Assembly (NCBI GenBank): GCA_033060915.1
Contig: CM065389.1
Span: 7,014,001-7,078,000 of the forward strand
Source of the DNA: Euryodendron excelsum
Taxonomy: Eukaryota > Streptophyta > Magnoliopsida > Ericales > Pentaphylacaceae
Reading direction: 5' to 3'
DNA: 64,000 nucleotides
Positions 61,201-64,000 of this stretch are shown here, piece by piece. Below the pieces are notes generated by a model. It saw only the letters and a list, made by a program, of their open reading frames with translations. It searched no databases and had not been told where the DNA came from. Each line of letters opens with the position of its first letter. Position 1 is the stretch's first letter. Made by a program: the position numbers and the translations under genes.

Positions 61201-63778
61201 TTTAAAATTGCATTTAATGAAGTACACATAAACCTGAATAACATATGGTGTCAGCACAAACGTCAACAGCATGCTGACATACTATTTTATACAAGTTTTA
61301 TCGGACAATGTAGGTGTACGAAAGAACATTGACAAAACAATGATAACACATCAATGTTTTTATAGCCATATGGGATGAACAGAAAGGATGATAATGACAA
61401 TTCAAATGTCCACCAATTCAGTTACCTTTTCCTCCTCTCGCTTGCGTTCCTTTTCTTTTGCCTTTTCCTGTAAGCGTAAGATGTACTCCTCAAAGATCTC
61501 CTTGGCAAAACTCTCTTCTTCAATTGATCTAAGGCAAGAGCATAGCAGGGGAAATGAAACCAAGGGTTTTGAGGCAGTCAATACTAGAGACTATTGATTT
61601 CAATAAATAACATACAATATCTTTTATTTGAAGAGAACAAAAAAGCAATACCTGTACTCTGAGCTTTCCTCAAAGAGTTGATTGCTTTCCTCCCAAATTG
61701 AAGATGCAGTGATTTCCTGTGACGTGACACAAGAAACCAAGTTGGATAGGATGATCCTGTGAAACCTTTAGACAATCATTGCACAATAAGAATTTGTGAC
61801 CCACATCATCACACTCTCCCATACCTTAATGGTGCACAAAAGATCAGTAAAGTCTTTGGCTAAACGCTGACGCTTTTTTGCTTCTTTCTCCTCCTTTTCT
61901 CTGGCTCTCTCAAGTAGGTCCTCAAATGCAAGCTGTACACAAGTAGAGCAGCATCAAAATCAGCAACAGAAGAGCAACCCTTGGAGGTTTTAGACAATGG
62001 AAAGTATTCATCCTGTAATATGAATTTCTTTTACACATCACATAGACAAAATGAAATGTAAGGTGACTAATGGGAAGTAGGAGGATGAGGAGCAAGTAGA
62101 AACTGCCAAGCTTTTAGGCATACAAAAATACACTCTCTTGGAGGCAAGATCACTAGATCAACGAGGGATACAACCCCCTTCTGGCACTTTTTAATGCAAT
62201 TTACTTATTGAAAAACATTATCTATCAAAAGATGGGCAAAAAAAGAATGGAAAAAAAAAAAACTAGCAATCTGTGTAAAGTAAATTAGTTTGTAAATTGG
62301 CAAGAGGATGTGAGAACAGTGCAGAAAGATGAACAAAATACAATTGTAGTAACAAGATAAAGCAAGAGATAATAATAGTAGTAATAACTGATGCAAATAA
62401 CCCCCACCAATCTGGTATGTGTATTGATAACAAAACTTCCCATGGGATAACAGGACACGTTCTTTTTGAAGAAAGTTTAATGTTTTCCAAATGTATTGTG
62501 ATTATGGCTAAACATAGCAACATAGAAGTAAGTAATTAACAATTATCAGGAAATATCATGTAAAAAGAAATTAAAATTTTTGCAATCTTATAACTTAACA
62601 CAGACGAAATTTTATTTTCATTGACATTTACATTTTGGTGGAGAACATTAAAGATACATTTAGATTCATTAACCTGCTAACCTATAAGCTCAGTAAGAGG
62701 AGAATCCAGTCAATAAAGTTATAGGACAACCCTTGTTTACATGATGAGGGGTACCAGCAAATCCAAATAAACCAGAGAGATGAAAAGGGAACCAATATAT
62801 ATATATATATTAGGTATGGAAAGAGGCAAACATTTTAGGGGCACTAATTGAAGCTCAAGTTAATGAATTCTAAGCACAAACATAGGAGTCAAGTGTTTTA
62901 GAAAGGAGCCACCTAAAATTGAGACAAAAGAACAAAAGACGTTGTACAACACGTGTACACAGACACACACACACAATTATGTGGACAGGACTCTCACACA
63001 ATGAAAAGACAATCACTTGAATACAGCTTCAGACTTCAGGGCAAAAGCCTCAAGTTGCTTAAGCAGCAAGCTCAGAATCCCTCACCCTGCCCTTGCTTGA
63101 ACCCTGACGTTGACTTGGTGCAAGCCTCAAAACACTTTCACAACAATGATGATACAATGTTTTCAGAAAACTTATTTCGCCACTATTCCCAACCTAGGGA
63201 AAGACAATCCGTAACTCACTGATGGGAAATTCCTCATAAATTAACTGTGACAGAAAAGTTTCAAATTAAATAATGATGAGAAGTGTCAAATTTTTCATCA
63301 GACCTTGACCTAGTAAGCCAATGAGTTGGTGATTATAAAAAGGGATCCAGCATTTCAGGATTTGCACATGGATAAATAACAACTATCAATGGATGATCAC
63401 ACTTGGGGGACTTCATTAAGTCTACAAATAAACACACATTGGCATATGTCTAAATCATTAGGTGCCTATAAAACACTAAATTTAGAATAGACAAAATTTC
63501 AGGAAGAAAGGAGAAAGGCTACCCAAAGTGAAGAAGAGATACCTTTATGTTGATATCTGATATCGGTGGCGAACCTATGTCCTCCAAAACAGCAGCCTTA
63601 AAATCTTCCAAAGTTGACATCGATGTAACGGTAACCTAAACAATCAATATAATAAAAAAATAAGAATAATTTAAATCAGTGTCAATCAGGTGGACGAGGT
63701 ATGCAAAGCAAATCGCAAATAAAGTCCTGCCTTCCCCAACTTCACAGCATCTTTTATTCGAGTTTTGTCCCCGTGATA
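58218..63778 (-). CDS. PRP40: PRP40 pre-mRNA-processing factor, C-terminal seven coding exons (5' end off window)
   Basis: Exons in transcript order: 63778-63731, 63635-63543, 61932-61825, 61716-61652, 61528-61426, 58768-58451, 58352-58218 (stop TAG). All junctions keep frame; about 289 residues are visible. They cover the end of the FF-domain array ([20 protein letters not shown] ... SIWEES...LFEEYI-like [10 protein letters not shown]), then a long charged [20 protein letters not shown] region, [16 protein letters not shown], and a tail ending [13 protein letters not shown]. This layout matches plant PRP40A/B, U1 snRNP-associated proteins that bridge the 5' splice site and RNA polymerase II through N-terminal WW domains; those and the first FF domains would lie to the right of the window. 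The intron after 63,731 appears to use a GC donor, and the last exon has a CAGCAG tandem acceptor. A 2.7-kb intron (61,425-58,769) holds only short repeats. Confidence 0.9.
58784..58891. repeat. 54-bp tandem duplication next to a PRP40 acceptor
   Basis: GGAAGGACACAAACGAGATT... is repeated with a 54-base period (second copy has GAGCTT). Both copies end AACACTAGCACATACAG. It starts about 15 bases upstream (in transcript sense) of the exon 58,768-58,451, so it spans the branch-point/polypyrimidine region and could duplicate the branch point. Confidence 0.8.
62794..62809. repeat. (AT)n microsatellite
   Basis: Eight AT units in the PRP40 intron between the exons at 63,543 and 61,932. Confidence 0.85.
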
Positions 63779-64000
63779 CTGTCAAATAAAACACACAAGA
63801 AAAAAGGAATAGTTAGCAGTGTGCACAAAACTATTTCATACAAAAAATGAGAGCACCTGTGAACAAGCAAAGATATAGGTGGAGCTTCAGTAGATTCCAT
63901 AAATAAAAAAAAAAATTTAAATAAACAAACAACCCTACATCAAAAAGCAAAAGATGTGGATAACATAAAAAATGGGATGATCGAACTCAAGTCCTAGATT

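Noticed and set aside
1..64000. tRNA, rRNA or organelle-derived segments
   Set aside because: I saw no cloverleaf-type pair of A and B boxes, no rRNA motifs and no plastid or mitochondrial genes by eye. A tRNAscan run would be decisive.

Overview
This is nuclear DNA from a flowering plant, most likely a eudicot. The evidence is AT-rich intergenic sequence, intron-rich genes with plant-type splice sites, plant Ty1/copia, L1 and RTE retroelement remains, MITE-like fold-backs, many (CT)n and (AT)n microsatellites, and gene families with close Arabidopsis relatives. Nothing prokaryotic is present (no operons, CRISPR or insertion sequences). The species cannot be told from the sequence.

Layout. 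1-2.0 kb: the 5' part of an unrecognised minus-strand gene running off the left edge, with a probable 5'-leader intron holding a 103-bp tandem duplication. 2.3-7.3 kb: repeat-rich intergenic DNA. 7.42-7.76 kb: a single-exon gene for a 112-residue protein. 8-11.1 kb: intergenic. 11,162-17,565: a complete-ended but coding-dead Ty1/copia retrotransposon on the minus strand, with two LTRs and a 5-bp target duplication. 18,643-35,773 (+): a 12-exon gene for a DUF2045/KIAA0930-family protein (CW7-like), with introns full of repeats. 37,911-38,333 (+): an intronless bZIP transcription factor. 42,930-53,530 (+): a kinesin-7 gene (KIN7N-like) of about 19 exons. 55,841-57,127 (+): a three-exon gene for a 361-residue DUF4378-like protein. 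58,218-63,778 (-): the last seven coding exons of a PRP40 pre-mRNA-splicing factor, whose 5' part lies beyond the right edge.

I rebuilt the gene models by hand from splice consensus, reading-frame continuity across introns and family resemblance. Most junctions keep the frame exactly. The main uncertainties are the 3' end of the kinesin gene, one short kinesin exon, and the left-edge gene.

The genes do not form one pathway: they include a splicing factor, a mitotic-type motor, a transcription factor and a conserved protein of unknown function. The order CW7 - bZIP - KIN7N, all on one strand, matches my recollection of Arabidopsis At1g59520-At1g59530-At1g59540, so this looks like an ancient conserved block that has expanded here by repeat insertion. 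I found no convincing undescribed biological system. The most useful leads are that microsynteny, a retrotransposon with similar LTRs but a ruined coding region, a dispersed GACACG-rich repeat family in introns, and near-perfect intronic hairpins.
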